DNA from: DASZQL01 sp964391865 | Lineage (GTDB): Bacteria > Planctomycetota > Phycisphaerae > Phycisphaerales > UBA1924 | Length of the DNA: 64,000 nt | Assembly (NCBI GenBank): GCA_964391865.1 | Contig: CAYMNQ010000001.1 | Span: forward strand, 248,001 to 312,000 | Direction: 5' to 3' | Shown: positions 26,507 through 35,400 of the stretch, piece after piece | How the letters are laid out: the number at the start of each line of letters is the position of its first letter | Numbering within the stretch: position 1 is the stretch's first letter | Notes under the pieces: generated by a model | What the model was told of the DNA's origin: nothing | Database searches by the model: none | Seen by the model: only the letters and a program-made list of their open reading frames with translations | Program-made: the position numbers and the translations under genes

Positions 26507-27364
26507 TCAGGTCGGCGGCGGTGAGTCCGCATCAGCGGCCTGACTCGGTTGCGCTTGGATCGAGCCTTGTAGTGCGGGCGCGCTGATCGTCACCGGCGTG
26601 AGGCGCGCGGGGTGGTTGAACCATTCGCGCCGGCCGCTGGCGTAGTTCTTTTCCATCACCGCTTCGACATCGGCCATGGTGGCGGTGGGCGCGACCCAGC
26701 CTTTCTCGACGTCGGGGAAATCGACGCGGCAGTTCTCGCACTTCTTGCCGTCGTAGAAACGGATGGGGCACCAGAAGGACTCGACGTTGCGGAGCATCTC
26801 GGCGCCGAGGGAGTAGACGCCGGTCATCCAGTCGCAGTAGAGGCACCAGATGAGGTCGTGCCCGACGAGGCCGCTGAATTTCTGGCGCGAGACGTTGACC
26901 CACTCGCCCTGGTTGTAGCGCGGGAAGTCGAGGAGCGCGACGAGCGCGGGGTAGAGGAGGTACTGGGCGGCGCGGATGAACCAGAAGAGCGGGAGCGCGA
27001 GGGCGGTGATCCAGAGGGCGGCGTGGTTCTGCCAGCGGCCGACGGTTCGGTTGAGGAACTTGACGATGCGCGGGCCCTTGCGTGCGCCGGGGTTCAAGAT
27101 TTCGTGGAAGAAGATCCAGAGGGTGAGGCCGATGAGCTGGCCGATGATGGCGGCGAGGATGCCGAGCGCGCCGGCGAAGACCCACGCGGGGACCCACGGG
27201 AGGAAGTTGAAGAACGCGACGATGACGTCGAGCGTCGGCGCGCGGGTGCAGGCGTCGGCGAGCTTCCTGCCGATGGAGCCGAGCTTGCCGAGAATGCGCA
27301 GGGCGCCGGCGACGAGCAGGTAGCTGACGGCGACGCTGGCGATGATGATGAGGAGTGTGTTCAT
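26507..27364 (-). CDS. Multi-pass membrane protein of unknown function
   Basis: 285 residues. Three hydrophobic regions are clear: residues 3-22, 50-90 (PWVPAWVFAGALGILAAIIG and on) and about 117-145 (ALWITALALPLFWFIRAAQY). The remaining ~130 residues form a soluble tail with cysteines (LIWCLYCDWM, FWCPIRFYDGKKCENCRVD), perhaps a metal site. I do not recognise a family. It lies 30 bp downstream of rnhA on the same strand, so co-transcription is likely. Confidence 0.7.
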   Translation of the reverse strand: MNTLLIIIASVAVSYLLVAGALRILGKLGSIGRKLADACTRAPTLDVIVAFFNFLPWVPAWVFAGALGILAAIIGQLIGLTLWIFFHEILNPGARKGPRIVKFLNRTVGRWQNHAALWITALALPLFWFIRAAQYLLYPALVALLDFPRYNQGEWVNVSRQKFSGLVGHDLIWCLYCDWMTGVYSLGAEMLRNVESFWCPIRFYDGKKCENCRVDFPDVEKGWVAPTATMADVEAVMEKNYASGRREWFNHPARLTPVTISAPALQGSIQAQPSQAADADSPPPT

Positions 27365-27394
27365 GGCGCGCTCCGCGATGGGTGCGCGTGCATG

Positions 27395-27856
27395 CTACAG
27401 GGCGGCGCGATCGCGAGCGGCGACGGCGAGCTGGTCGCAGCGTTCGTTCTCGGGGTGCTCGTTGTGGCCGCGGATCCAGTGGAAATCGAGCTCGTGCTCG
27501 GCTTTCAGGCGGTCGAGTTCGCGCCAGAGGTCTTCGTTCTTGACGGGTTTCTTGGCGGCGGTGCGCCACCCGCGGGCTTTCCACTGTTCGAGCCACTCGC
27601 GCAGACCGTTGAGGACGTACTGGCTGTCGGAGTAGATATCGACGCGGCTACGGCGGGTGAGGGCGTGCAGGCCCTCGATGACCGCGCGGAGTTCCATGCG
27701 GTTGTTGGTGGTGTCGCGCTCGCCGCCGGCGTGTTCGATTTCTTTGCCGCTGACGGGGTGGCGGAGAATGAACGCCCAACCGCCCGGGCCTGGGTTGCCC
27801 GAGCAGGCGCCGTCGGTGAAGAGGTGAACGATGGGGAGTGAGTCGTCGCCCGGCAT
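27395..27856 (-). CDS. rnhA: Ribonuclease HI
   Basis: 153 residues from the ATG at 27856, the start that gives the normal length. Conserved: LFTDGACSGNPGPGGW (first catalytic Asp), NRMELRAVIEGL (Glu), DSQYVLNGL (Asp) and IRGHNEHPENERCDQLA (His and last Asp). It removes RNA from RNA-DNA hybrids. A longer frame upstream only translates the G-rich repeat (KPQAPSPKP) and was rejected. It is divergent from purL. Confidence 0.95.
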   Translation of the reverse strand: MPGDDSLPIVHLFTDGACSGNPGPGGWAFILRHPVSGKEIEHAGGERDTTNNRMELRAVIEGLHALTRRSRVDIYSDSQYVLNGLREWLEQWKARGWRTAAKKPVKNEDLWRELDRLKAEHELDFHWIRGHNEHPENERCDQLAVAARDRAAL

Positions 27857-27875
27857 GAGGGCGAGTGTAGTGGAT

Positions 27876-27914
27876 GGGGAGTGGGGCTTGGGGCTTGGGG
27901 CTTGGGGCTTGAGA
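27876..27914. repeat. Perfect GCTTGGG tandem repeat, G-quadruplex candidate, between rnhA and purL
   Basis: Five GGGG runs on the plus strand separated by AGT or CTT. This is close to an ideal G-quadruplex pattern (G4N3)n. It lies 20-58 bp upstream of rnhA and about 85-120 bp upstream of purL, where it could affect either promoter. Confidence 0.85.
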
Positions 27915-27998
27915 GGTTGCGGTGCGATGGTCCGCGCAGGCTCTGCATTCCGCGATGCCGGTGCCCGATGTGCAATTCCCATCCATTATGATTGTTCC

Positions 27999-30900
27999 AT
28001 GAGCGAATCGATGACGAGCGTGGCGCGGGCGGGATCGGCTGTTGGTGAGGCCGGCGGAGTGCGGGTGCATCGGATCGAGGTCCGCCCTCGATCGGCGGCG
28101 GGTGATCCGCTGGGGCGGTCGGTGCGGCACGCGAGCGAGTCCGTCGGGCATCGCCCTTCGGGCGTGCGGACGGCGCGGGTGTATCTGATCGAGGCGGCGC
28201 TGAGCGGCGCGCAGGTCGAGCGGCTGCGGGCGGCGTTGCTGACCGATCCGGTGCTGGAGGAATCGAATCTCGGCGCGCTGCCGGTGCTCGCGGGCGAGCA
28301 GTTGGTGGAGGTGCATCCCTTGCCGGGGGTGATGGACCCGGCGGCGCTGACCGTGGAGCGCACGGCGCGCGAACTGCTTGGGTTTGTCGAAAGCGAGCCG
28401 TTGAGTGTGGTGACGGGGTATCGCTATGACGTCGCGGGCTTGTCATCGGCGGCGTGCGATGACCTGGCGAAGAAGTTGCTAGCGAACGGGGTGATCGAGC
28501 AGGTGCACCGTGAGCCGTTTGTGCCGAGCGCGTTCCCGGTGCACAAGGGCGGCGCGTTCGAGCTGCGGCATGTGAAGATCACGACGCTGACGGACGCGGA
28601 GCTTGAGAAGCTGAGCCGCGAGGGGCACCTGTTCCTGTCGCTCGACGAGATGCGGGCGATCCGCGCGGAGTATCAGCGCGTCGGGCGCGAGCCGACGGAC
28701 ATTGAGCTGGAGACGCTGGCGCAGACGTGGAGCGAGCATTGCGTTCACAAGACGCTGAAGAGCAGGATTACGTACAGAAGGCATCAAGGCACCGAGGCAT
28801 CAAGCCATCGAGGGGAAGGCACCGACCCGATTGTGTGGGACGGGCGGCCGGGGCATACGGTGAATGCTGATGGGTCGGTGACGATTGACAATTTGCTGAA
28901 GTCCACGGTGGCGGCGGCCACGTTTGAGTTGATCGGCGAGGGCGTGGACTGGACGCTGAGCGTGTTCAAGGACAACGCGGGCGTGATCGCGTTTGACGAG
29001 ACGCACGCGGTATGCGTGAAGGTGGAGACGCACAACCATCCGAGCGCGATCGAGCCGTACGGCGGGTCGGCGACGGGCGTGGGCGGGTGCATCCGCGATG
29101 TGATGGGCACGGGGCTGGGCGCGAAGCCGATCGCGAATACGGATGTGTTCTGCGTGGCGATGCCGGATATTGCTGACGTGCCGAGCGGGTGCCTGCACCC
29201 GCGGCGCGTGCTGACGCGGGTGATCGACGGTGTGCGCGACTACGGCAATCGGATGGGCATTCCGACGCTCAACGGCGCGGTGTACTTCGATGATCGGTAC
29301 ATCGGGAATCCGCTGGTGTTCTGCGGGTGCGTGGGTGTGATGCCGAGGGACATGATCAAGGGGCAGGCGCGGGCGGGCGACATCATCGTGGCGCTCGGCG
29401 GGCGCACGGGGCGCGACGGGATTCACGGCGCGACGTTTTCATCGGCGGAACTGACGGATACGCACGCGGATGAATTCTCTCACGCGGTGCAGATCGGGAA
29501 CGCGATCGAGGAGAAGCGCACGCTGGACGCGATCTTGAGGGCTCGTGACTACGGGAAGGCATCGAGCCATCGAGGCATCAAGCCATCGAGTGAGGAAAGC
29601 GGACGCGATGACGTGAGTGAGCCTTCTGCTCGATGCCTGTTTAGTGCAATCACCGACTGCGGCGCGGGCGGGTTCTCGTCGGCGGTGGGCGAGATGGGGT
29701 CGGAGGTCGGCGCGACGGTGTTTCTTGAGCGCGCACCGCTGAAATATCAGGGGCTGCGCTACGACGAGATCTGGATCAGCGAGAGCCAGGAGCGGATGGT
29801 GCTGGCGGTGCCACCGGGGAATATTGAGGCGCTGCGCGCGATCTGCCGGGAGGAATCGGTGGAGATGTGCGAGCTGGGGGTCTTCGGGCCGCCGACGGGG
29901 ACGAAGAGCGATGAGCCGCAGTTGGTGCTGAACTATCGGGGGACGGAGGTCGGGCGGCTGTCGATGCATTTCCTGCACGACGGGATTCCGATGCCGACGC
30001 GCGAGGCGGTGTGGAGGCCGCAGAAGAAGCTTGAAGCTCGAAGCTTGGGGCTTGGGGCCGGAGGAGCCGGCGCACGGGCGACGACGGATGTTCGATCGAC
30101 GTTGCTGTCGCTTCTCGCGCATCCCAATATTGCGAGTAAGAAGTGGATCGTGCGGCAGTATGACCACGAGGTGCAGGGGAACACGGTGGTGAAGCCGCTG
30201 GTGGGGCCGGGGGGGATCGGGCCGGGGGATGCGGCGGTGATTCAGCCCGTTCCCGGTTCGAAGAAGGGGCTGGCGATCGGGTGCGGGCTGGCGACGCCGC
30301 TGGGCGACCCGGAGTTGGGCGGCGATCCGTATCTGATGGCGCTGGCGGCGGTGGATGAGTGTGTGCGCAACCTCGTGTGCGTCGGCGCGGACCCGGAGCG
30401 GATCGCGATCCTCGATAACTTCTGCTGGCCCAGTTGCGGCGATCCGAAGAATCTTGCGTCGCTGGTTCGCGCGGCGGAGGGGTGCTACGACGCGGCGAAG
30501 GCGTACCGCACGCCGTTCGTGAGCGGGAAGGATTCGCTGAACAACCAGTTCCGCACTGAAGATGGGAAGTTGATTGAGATTCCGCCGACGCTTTTAATTT
30601 CGGGGATCGGGATTGTGCCGGATGTGGCGAGGTGTGTGACGATGGATTTGAAGGTGGATGCCAAGAGACTGTTTGTCGTGCGTCCGGCTCACGGCACCAA
30701 CATGTGGTCAGCGCACGGTTCCGCAGTTCGAGGGGATTGGCCAGCGGCATCACCGACTCCGGTCGATCTGGAGGTTGGACCGCGGTGTGCGTGGCTTGTT
30801 GCGCAACTGATCTCGCGCGGCGCCGCCGCCGCCGTGCATGATGCATCCGAAGGCGGACCGTTGGTCGCGATTGCGGAGATGCTGATCGCCGCTTCGGCAA

Positions 30901-31220
30901 CCGGCAACGAGTTGGGCGTCGAAGTTGACGCGCCCTCCTTTGTTGACTTCGACGGCGAGAAGCATGTCGCGCTCGAGGCCCTCTTCGCGGAACAACCGAG
31001 CACCTACATCGTGCAGGCCCGCGACGAGAGCCGGTTCTATGAAGCCCTCGAAGAACTCAATGAGACCTACTCTTGGTTCGATTGGCACCCGTTGGTGATC
31101 GACATCGGATGGGTTGATCGCTCTGGCTCGCTCTCGCTCATTGGGATTCAAGAGAGCGATCGCTTTGAAGTGCCGGTGACAAAGCTCAAAGAGGCGTTCC
31201 TCGGCACACTCGATTGGTGA
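27999..31220 (+). CDS. purL: Phosphoribosylformylglycinamidine synthase, PurS-PurL fusion
   Basis: 1073 residues from the ATG at 27999; no strong ribosome-binding site. Residues ~15-95 look like a PurS domain (VHRIEVRPR...DPLGRSV, RVYLIEAAL). The PurL part carries SEHCVHKTLKSRI, the ATP/metal site VKVETHNHPSAIEPYGGSATG (quoted in part), FSAITDCGAGGFSSAVGEMG and SGKDSLNNQF. No glutaminase domain follows, so a separate PurQ is needed. It makes FGAM in purine synthesis. Three stretches (about residues 260-276, 519-545 and 677-695) are encoded by short dispersed repeats and look like in-frame insertions in loops. Confidence 0.92.
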   Translation: MSESMTSVARAGSAVGEAGGVRVHRIEVRPRSAAGDPLGRSVRHASESVGHRPSGVRTARVYLIEAALSGAQVERLRAALLTDPVLEESNLGALPVLAGEQLVEVHPLPGVMDPAALTVERTARELLGFVESEPLSVVTGYRYDVAGLSSAACDDLAKKLLANGVIEQVHREPFVPSAFPVHKGGAFELRHVKITTLTDAELEKLSREGHLFLSLDEMRAIRAEYQRVGREPTDIELETLAQTWSEHCVHKTLKSRITYRRHQGTEASSHRGEGTDPIVWDGRPGHTVNADGSVTIDNLLKSTVAAATFELIGEGVDWTLSVFKDNAGVIAFDETHAVCVKVETHNHPSAIEPYGGSATGVGGCIRDVMGTGLGAKPIANTDVFCVAMPDIADVPSGCLHPRRVLTRVIDGVRDYGNRMGIPTLNGAVYFDDRYIGNPLVFCGCVGVMPRDMIKGQARAGDIIVALGGRTGRDGIHGATFSSAELTDTHADEFSHAVQIGNAIEEKRTLDAILRARDYGKASSHRGIKPSSEESGRDDVSEPSARCLFSAITDCGAGGFSSAVGEMGSEVGATVFLERAPLKYQGLRYDEIWISESQERMVLAVPPGNIEALRAICREESVEMCELGVFGPPTGTKSDEPQLVLNYRGTEVGRLSMHFLHDGIPMPTREAVWRPQKKLEARSLGLGAGGAGARATTDVRSTLLSLLAHPNIASKKWIVRQYDHEVQGNTVVKPLVGPGGIGPGDAAVIQPVPGSKKGLAIGCGLATPLGDPELGGDPYLMALAAVDECVRNLVCVGADPERIAILDNFCWPSCGDPKNLASLVRAAEGCYDAAKAYRTPFVSGKDSLNNQFRTEDGKLIEIPPTLLISGIGIVPDVARCVTMDLKVDAKRLFVVRPAHGTNMWSAHGSAVRGDWPAASPTPVDLEVGPRCAWLVAQLISRGAAAAVHDASEGGPLVAIAEMLIAASATGNELGVEVDAPSFVDFDGEKHVALEALFAEQPSTYIVQARDESRFYEALEELNETYSWFDWHPLVIDIGWVDRSGSLSLIGIQESDRFEVPVTKLKEAFLGTLDW
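28777..28824. repeat. Dispersed repeat (ATCGAG family) inside purL, insertion 1
   Basis: Units GGCATCAAG, GGCATCAAGCCATCGAG and related, encoding HQGTEASSHRGEG. Absent from the usual PurL loop at this place. Related copies are at 29553-29600 and, inverted, at 49181-49209. Confidence 0.75.
29553..29600. repeat. Dispersed repeat (ATCGAG family) inside purL, insertion 2
   Basis: AAGGCATCGAGCCATCGAGG followed by CATCAAGCCATCGAGTGAGG, encoding KASSHRGIKPSSEE. The sequence continues to about 29640 with an inverted partial unit (GCTCGATGCCTG). Confidence 0.8.
30028..30066. repeat. Dispersed GCTTGGG repeat inside purL, insertion 3
   Basis: AGCTTGAAGCTCGAAGCTTG then GGGCTTGGGGCCGG, encoding KLEARSLGLGAGG. 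It belongs to the same GCTTGGG family as the repeats at 10905 and 27876. The frame is kept. Confidence 0.75.
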
Positions 31221-31457
31221 TGCGGAACCTCGTCTGCCATCGCGCGATACCGTTCCGGCCCGCGGAGCGAGCCGAGAAGTGTTCGCCAGACACGCCGCGT
31301 CCGGTGCCGTCGCGCTTTGCGTGTTCAAGCTCGAGAAGCGGGTGCTCGGTGCTTCGGTCGCCCGTTTCACGGGCTTTCGAGCGGCGAAGGGACAAAATCG
31401 AGTGTTGAGTGGCGTTGTCCAGACGCTGCGCGTCTGGCAACCATGGCGCGCCCGCGA

Positions 31458-32069
31458 TCACGGCGCGGAGCGGGCGTGGCGGCCGGACGGCAAATCGCGC
31501 CACGCGATCAGGCTCGCCAATACGCAGCCCGAAAGATTGAAGCACAGGTCGAGCGCGTTGTTCGCGTAGTCGCCCACGTTGGTGTACGGGAAGATCCGTG
31601 TGGCGATGAACTCGACCACTTCGTTCATGGCGCCGAAGCCCATGCCCATCGCGATGGTGAGGATCGGGAGCGCGATCGAGGCGCGAACGGCGGGGTCGAG
31701 GAACCGTTTGATCACCTGCGCGCAGGCGAGCGTGGTGATGAAGAAGCCGAAGGCGTGGACGAAGTTGTCGAATTTCAGGATGTCGGGCGGGATGAGCCAC
31801 AGGCCGTAGAGGACATCGCGCGTGCCGTCGGGCTGGGTGATGGGGACGGTGCCGCCGGCGAGGTGGAGGAGTCCCCAGACCGAGAGCCCCCAGAGGACGA
31901 AGCCGCTGAATTTGGCTTCACGGTGGGCGTAGAGCACGAGCGCGATGATGCCGAGGAGGACCAGCCCGTAGAAGACAAACTCGCTGTTGCCGGCGCGGAC
32001 GGCCATCACGGCGGCGAGGGCGAGGTAGGCACCGGTGAAGGCGATGAGGAACGTGTGCTGGCGGATCAT
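31458..32069 (-). CDS. DUF2238/YjdF-like integral membrane protein
   Basis: 203 residues with six hydrophobic helices. The pattern FDNFVHAFGFF, AMGMGFGAMNEVVEFIA and a C-terminal DYANNALDLCFNLSGCVL matches the D-x-x-V-H-x-x-G-F ... G-x-x-x-E-x-x-E ... D-x-x-x-D architecture of DUF2238 membrane proteins. Function unknown; the acidic residues within membrane helices may bind metal or protons. Its start overlaps the stop of the next upstream gene (ATGA), indicating one operon. Confidence 0.78.
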   Translation of the reverse strand: MIRQHTFLIAFTGAYLALAAVMAVRAGNSEFVFYGLVLLGIIALVLYAHREAKFSGFVLWGLSVWGLLHLAGGTVPITQPDGTRDVLYGLWLIPPDILKFDNFVHAFGFFITTLACAQVIKRFLDPAVRASIALPILTIAMGMGFGAMNEVVEFIATRIFPYTNVGDYANNALDLCFNLSGCVLASLIAWRDLPSGRHARSAP

Positions 32070-33094
32070 TCCTTCGAACTATCGGCCGCCGCGAACTCGC
32101 GGCTGGAGGCGCGGACGAAGGTCTTCTCGACCAGCGTCGCGGCGCCAAAGCGGGATTCGAACATCTCGGAGTGCCGACGGGGGGAGATGAACCCGGCCGG
32201 CTCGGCCCAGAGGTCCTTGAAATACGCGGAAAGCGTGTCGCGTTCGTAGCGGAAGAGGTGCCGGAAGAGCGCGTAGGACTGCGCGTACATGGCGGCGGCG
32301 GCGCCGTCGTCCTGCGGCGGAGCGGCGTTCATCGCCACCAGCGCGTCGAGGGGGATCAGGTTCTCCTCCGCGAGCAGTTCCGCCATTTCCGCGTCGCGCT
32401 TGGGGACGGGATGGTCTGGGCCGAAGGCGCGGCTGGGGTTCTCCGACTCGAAGCAGGACGCGAGGCCCTCGGTGAGCCAGAAGGGCGCTTGGCGGGCGCG
32501 GGACTGCAGGCCGCAGTTGAAGGCGATGAGGTGGATCGCTTCGTGGAGTGTCTTGGCGGTGGTGATCTCGGCGGCTTGGGCTTCGAGCTTGCGGCGGGTG
32601 CCTGGCGTGCCGTCGGACTCTTCGAGCGCTTTGGCGAAGCTGGGGCTGGTGGCGTCGTTGAAGAAGACGGCGCGGTTGGAGAAGGCGGCGTAGTAGCCGG
32701 CGACCCACGGCGCGGTCACGCCGTCTTGCGCGCGGGCGAAGGCGCGGTACATCTCGTAGTCGTTGATGAAGACGCAGAGCATTTTGCTGTCGGGCTCGCG
32801 GACCGGGAGGTCGAGCTTCTGCATCATGCGCTCGAACTGGTGGTAGGCGCGTTCGAGGAGGGCGGATCGCGCCTGGGTCCACGCGCGGCCGCAGTCGGAG
32901 AGGATCACGAAGTGCTGCGTCTCGCTGCGGACGAAGGTTTCGCCCAGCAGCTCGGCGGTGGCGTTCACGGCGGTTTCATCGGAACGCAGCTCGCGCGCTC
33001 CCGAGCCGGCGAGCACCGACTCCGGCCCGCGCGGACGCAGGGTCAGCGCGAGGAGCAACAACAGCGCGACGAGTGAAACAGATCGGCGTGTCAT
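32066..33094 (-). CDS. DUF1570-type secreted zincin metalloprotease-like protein
   Basis: 342 residues with an N-terminal signal anchor (LVALLLLLALTLRP). Residues ~190-200 contain TLHEAIHLIAFN, an HExxH zinc motif, followed by FWLTEGLASCFE, whose Glu would be the third ligand of a gluzincin. This layout is that of DUF1570, common in planctomycetes. The predicted location is the periplasm. It is the first gene of a two-gene operon with the DUF2238-like gene. Confidence 0.8.
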   Translation of the reverse strand: MTRRSVSLVALLLLLALTLRPRGPESVLAGSGARELRSDETAVNATAELLGETFVRSETQHFVILSDCGRAWTQARSALLERAYHQFERMMQKLDLPVREPDSKMLCVFINDYEMYRAFARAQDGVTAPWVAGYYAAFSNRAVFFNDATSPSFAKALEESDGTPGTRRKLEAQAAEITTAKTLHEAIHLIAFNCGLQSRARQAPFWLTEGLASCFESENPSRAFGPDHPVPKRDAEMAELLAEENLIPLDALVAMNAAPPQDDGAAAAMYAQSYALFRHLFRYERDTLSAYFKDLWAEPAGFISPRRHSEMFESRFGAATLVEKTFVRASSREFAAADSSKE

Positions 33095-33358
33095 GGATGG
33101 TCCCGGAACCTCGGAGCGGAATCGCCCCGCGGCGAGGGGTGCATCGGGCGGGCGGGGGTTTGGGAAGAGGGGCGGGCGGATTCACCGTCGGCGCGCCCCG
33201 ATGCAGGCGATTCAGGCTGCCGGGGCGGCAAAGTCAGCGTCCGGTGTGGTTTGTCGGGCCGGCCGGGAACCGAGCGGCCCGGGAGCCGTCAGTCCCCTAC
33301 AATCCGCATGGATTCGCACGCTGGTGGGCGAACTCGCCGATCGGCCGGAGAATGGTGC

Positions 33359-33523
33359 ATGTCGCGCAGACTGGCTCGATCGATCGTGGCGGTGGCGCTC
33401 GGCGCGGTGGTGTTCGCCGCGCTCGGCGGGTGTTACCAGAAGGTCATCCGCGCGAGCGGGCCCGGCGCGTGGCAGTACAAGGTCGAAGAGACCGATATGT
33501 GGGACAACCCCAACGCGAAGTGA
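33359..33523 (+). CDS. Small lipoprotein (54 aa)
   Basis: ATG at 33359 with GGAG 8 nt upstream. The signal peptide (SIVAVALGAVVFAALGGC) ends in a clear lipobox LGGC. The mature part is about 31 residues (YQKVIRASGPGAWQYKVEET and a few more). Function unknown. It lies 80 bp before nuoB on the same strand. Confidence 0.7.
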   Translation: MSRRLARSIVAVALGAVVFAALGGCYQKVIRASGPGAWQYKVEETDMWDNPNAK

Positions 33524-33603
33524 ATCGCCAGCGCGACGGCGTGCGAAGCGGTATCATCGGATCGTGATGAGACGCGCGGGTTCCGCGACTATTCGGAGTT
33601 GAC

Positions 33604-34173
33604 ATGGGCATCGAAGCCGCATTGACCGCCGAGGGATTCCTGACGACGCAGCTGAAGCGCGTGATCAACTGGTCGCGCCGCAACAGTTTGTGGCCGATGC
33701 CGTTCGCGACGGCGTGCTGCGGGATCGAGCTGATGGCGACGGCGTCGAGCCGGTACGACCTCGCTCGGTTCGGCGCGGAGGTGATGCGCTTCAGCCCGCG
33801 GCAGAGCGACCTGCTCATCGTGGCCGGGCGGATTTCGATCAAGACGATGCCGGTGCTGCAGCGCATCTACCAGCAGATGTGCGAGCCGAAGTGGGTGATC
33901 TCGATGGGCGCGTGCGCCTCGACGGGCGGCGTGTTCGACACCTACGCGGTGGTGCAGGGGTGCGACCAGTACATCCCGGTGGACGTGTACGTGCCGGGCT
34001 GCCCGCCGCGGCCGGAGCAGCTGATCGAGGGCGTGATGGCGATCCAGCGGATCGTGGACCGCGACGGCATCCCGCCGAAGGGTCCGGACGGGAAGCGTGT
34101 TCCGCTGGGGATCGCGCTGCAGCCGACGCACGAGGTGCGTCCGCAGCCGGTGCCGCTGGGGATGGGGGTCTGA
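33604..34173 (+). CDS. nuoB: NADH-quinone oxidoreductase subunit B
   Basis: 189 residues. The N2 [4Fe-4S] cluster ligands are present: tandem cysteines in FATACCGIELM, a third in MGACASTGGVFDTY and a fourth in YVPGCPPRPEQL. The N2 cluster passes electrons to quinone in complex I. The gene stands apart from the other nuo genes in the window; nuoC and nuoD do not follow. Confidence 0.96.
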   Translation: MGIEAALTAEGFLTTQLKRVINWSRRNSLWPMPFATACCGIELMATASSRYDLARFGAEVMRFSPRQSDLLIVAGRISIKTMPVLQRIYQQMCEPKWVISMGACASTGGVFDTYAVVQGCDQYIPVDVYVPGCPPRPEQLIEGVMAIQRIVDRDGIPPKGPDGKRVPLGIALQPTHEVRPQPVPLGMGV

Positions 34174-34270
34174 GCGAGGAATGAGATGTCTGCGCGGAGC
34201 CGCCCGCGCGGGCGGGCGGTCAACTTCGCGTGCTCCGTCGAGCGACCGTCGGCTCGAGCCGACGGCTCCA

Positions 34271-35395
34271 TCAAGGCGCACCGTGAGCGAGTTCGCCCGT
34301 GCGTGAAATTGCGCGGAGGATGGCACGCGAGTAGTTCAAGCCGTTGGTGAAATCCGATTCAGGAACGAGGGTGGCTTCGGCGTTCGCGCCGGCGAGGACG
34401 GCGCGCACCTCGGGTGAGTCCTGAGCGACGATCGGCACGCCCATGGCGGCGGCGTAGAGGAGCGGCGCGGCTGAGGGCGGGACGGCGAGACTGCGTGCCG
34501 CGGCGCTCTTTGCGCGCGAATCGATGTGCAGCGCGAGATCGCAGCCGGGTAGAAGTTCCCACGGCGGGCGCGGATCGCAGATGACGCGCCACTCGCCCGC
34601 GTGCGTGTGCGCGATGCGCGCGGCCCGTTCGAGCTCTCGTGCGCCTGGCGGCGCGATCGCAACTGTCTCGCGCCCGGTGAAGCGCACCACGCCCGCGATG
34701 TACGACTCGGCGAAGGCGCCCACGGCGGCGGGCGGCTCGCCCGCGGCGTGGATCACCAGCGTGCCGTCGTCAACCCCCCATTCCTCGCGCCGGGCGGCAC
34801 GGGCGGCGGGGCGATCGAGCGGGATGAGCGCGTGAATCACCGGGAATTCGGAGGTTTCGGCGGTCACGTTGATTGGCAACCCGGCGTCGAGCCACGCGGC
34901 GCGGGTCGCGCGGCCGAGGATGCGGATGTGATGCGCGTTGGCGAGGAGGCGGATCGACCTTGGACGACGGTGGTCCGGCAGCTCGTGGAGGTGGATCGTC
35001 AGCGGGATGCCCGGCCGAGCGAGACGAACCGCCGACGCGGCGCGGAGCGACCATGCATGGATGGCGGTGATCGGCGCGTGTCCCCGCGTGACGCGGCGGA
35101 GCGCGGGCCACGCGAGTTCGGGGCGTGCGAGCGGCGGCGTGACTTCAACTCCTGGTAGCAAGGCTCCGGCGCACTGTCCGGAGGACCCGTCAGTGGCACG
35201 GAGACTGGGATCGCACAGCCGGATGCCTACGCGGCCGAGAACTGCTCCCGCGTTTGCGCCGATGGCGACGATGAGCGGCGCCGCGCCCACGCGGATGAAT
35301 TCCGCCGCGGCGGCGAGCGCGCACCAGTGCGGGCCGGCGGCGTCGATCACGTGCAGCGTTCGCGGCGGCTGGGAGGTGTTGCTCGGCGCGTGCAT
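34271..35395 (-). CDS. Glycosyltransferase-like protein (GT-B fold, group 1/4 type)
   Basis: 374 residues from the ATG at 35395. The N-terminal half (TLHVIDAAGPHWCALAAAAE) and the C-terminal half (DLALHIDSRA...PLLYAAAMGVPIVAQDSPEV) match the two Rossmann-like domains of GT4-type enzymes. The Glu usually found in the nucleotide-sugar motif (E-x7-E) is not obvious (SAAPLLYAAAMGVP), so it may be divergent or inactive. It lies 5 bp downstream of a lipoprotein gene on the same strand. Confidence 0.6.
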   Translation of the reverse strand: MHAPSNTSQPPRTLHVIDAAGPHWCALAAAAEFIRVGAAPLIVAIGANAGAVLGRVGIRLCDPSLRATDGSSGQCAGALLPGVEVTPPLARPELAWPALRRVTRGHAPITAIHAWSLRAASAVRLARPGIPLTIHLHELPDHRRPRSIRLLANAHHIRILGRATRAAWLDAGLPINVTAETSEFPVIHALIPLDRPAARAARREEWGVDDGTLVIHAAGEPPAAVGAFAESYIAGVVRFTGRETVAIAPPGARELERAARIAHTHAGEWRVICDPRPPWELLPGCDLALHIDSRAKSAAARSLAVPPSAAPLLYAAAMGVPIVAQDSPEVRAVLAGANAEATLVPESDFTNGLNYSRAILRAISRTGELAHGAP

Positions 35396-35400
35396 CGGGC

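Noticed and set aside
27857..27982. 42-residue N-terminal extension of RNase HI
   Set aside because: It encodes a Pro/Lys/Ser stretch from the GCTTGGG repeat and adds nothing homologous to RNase HI.
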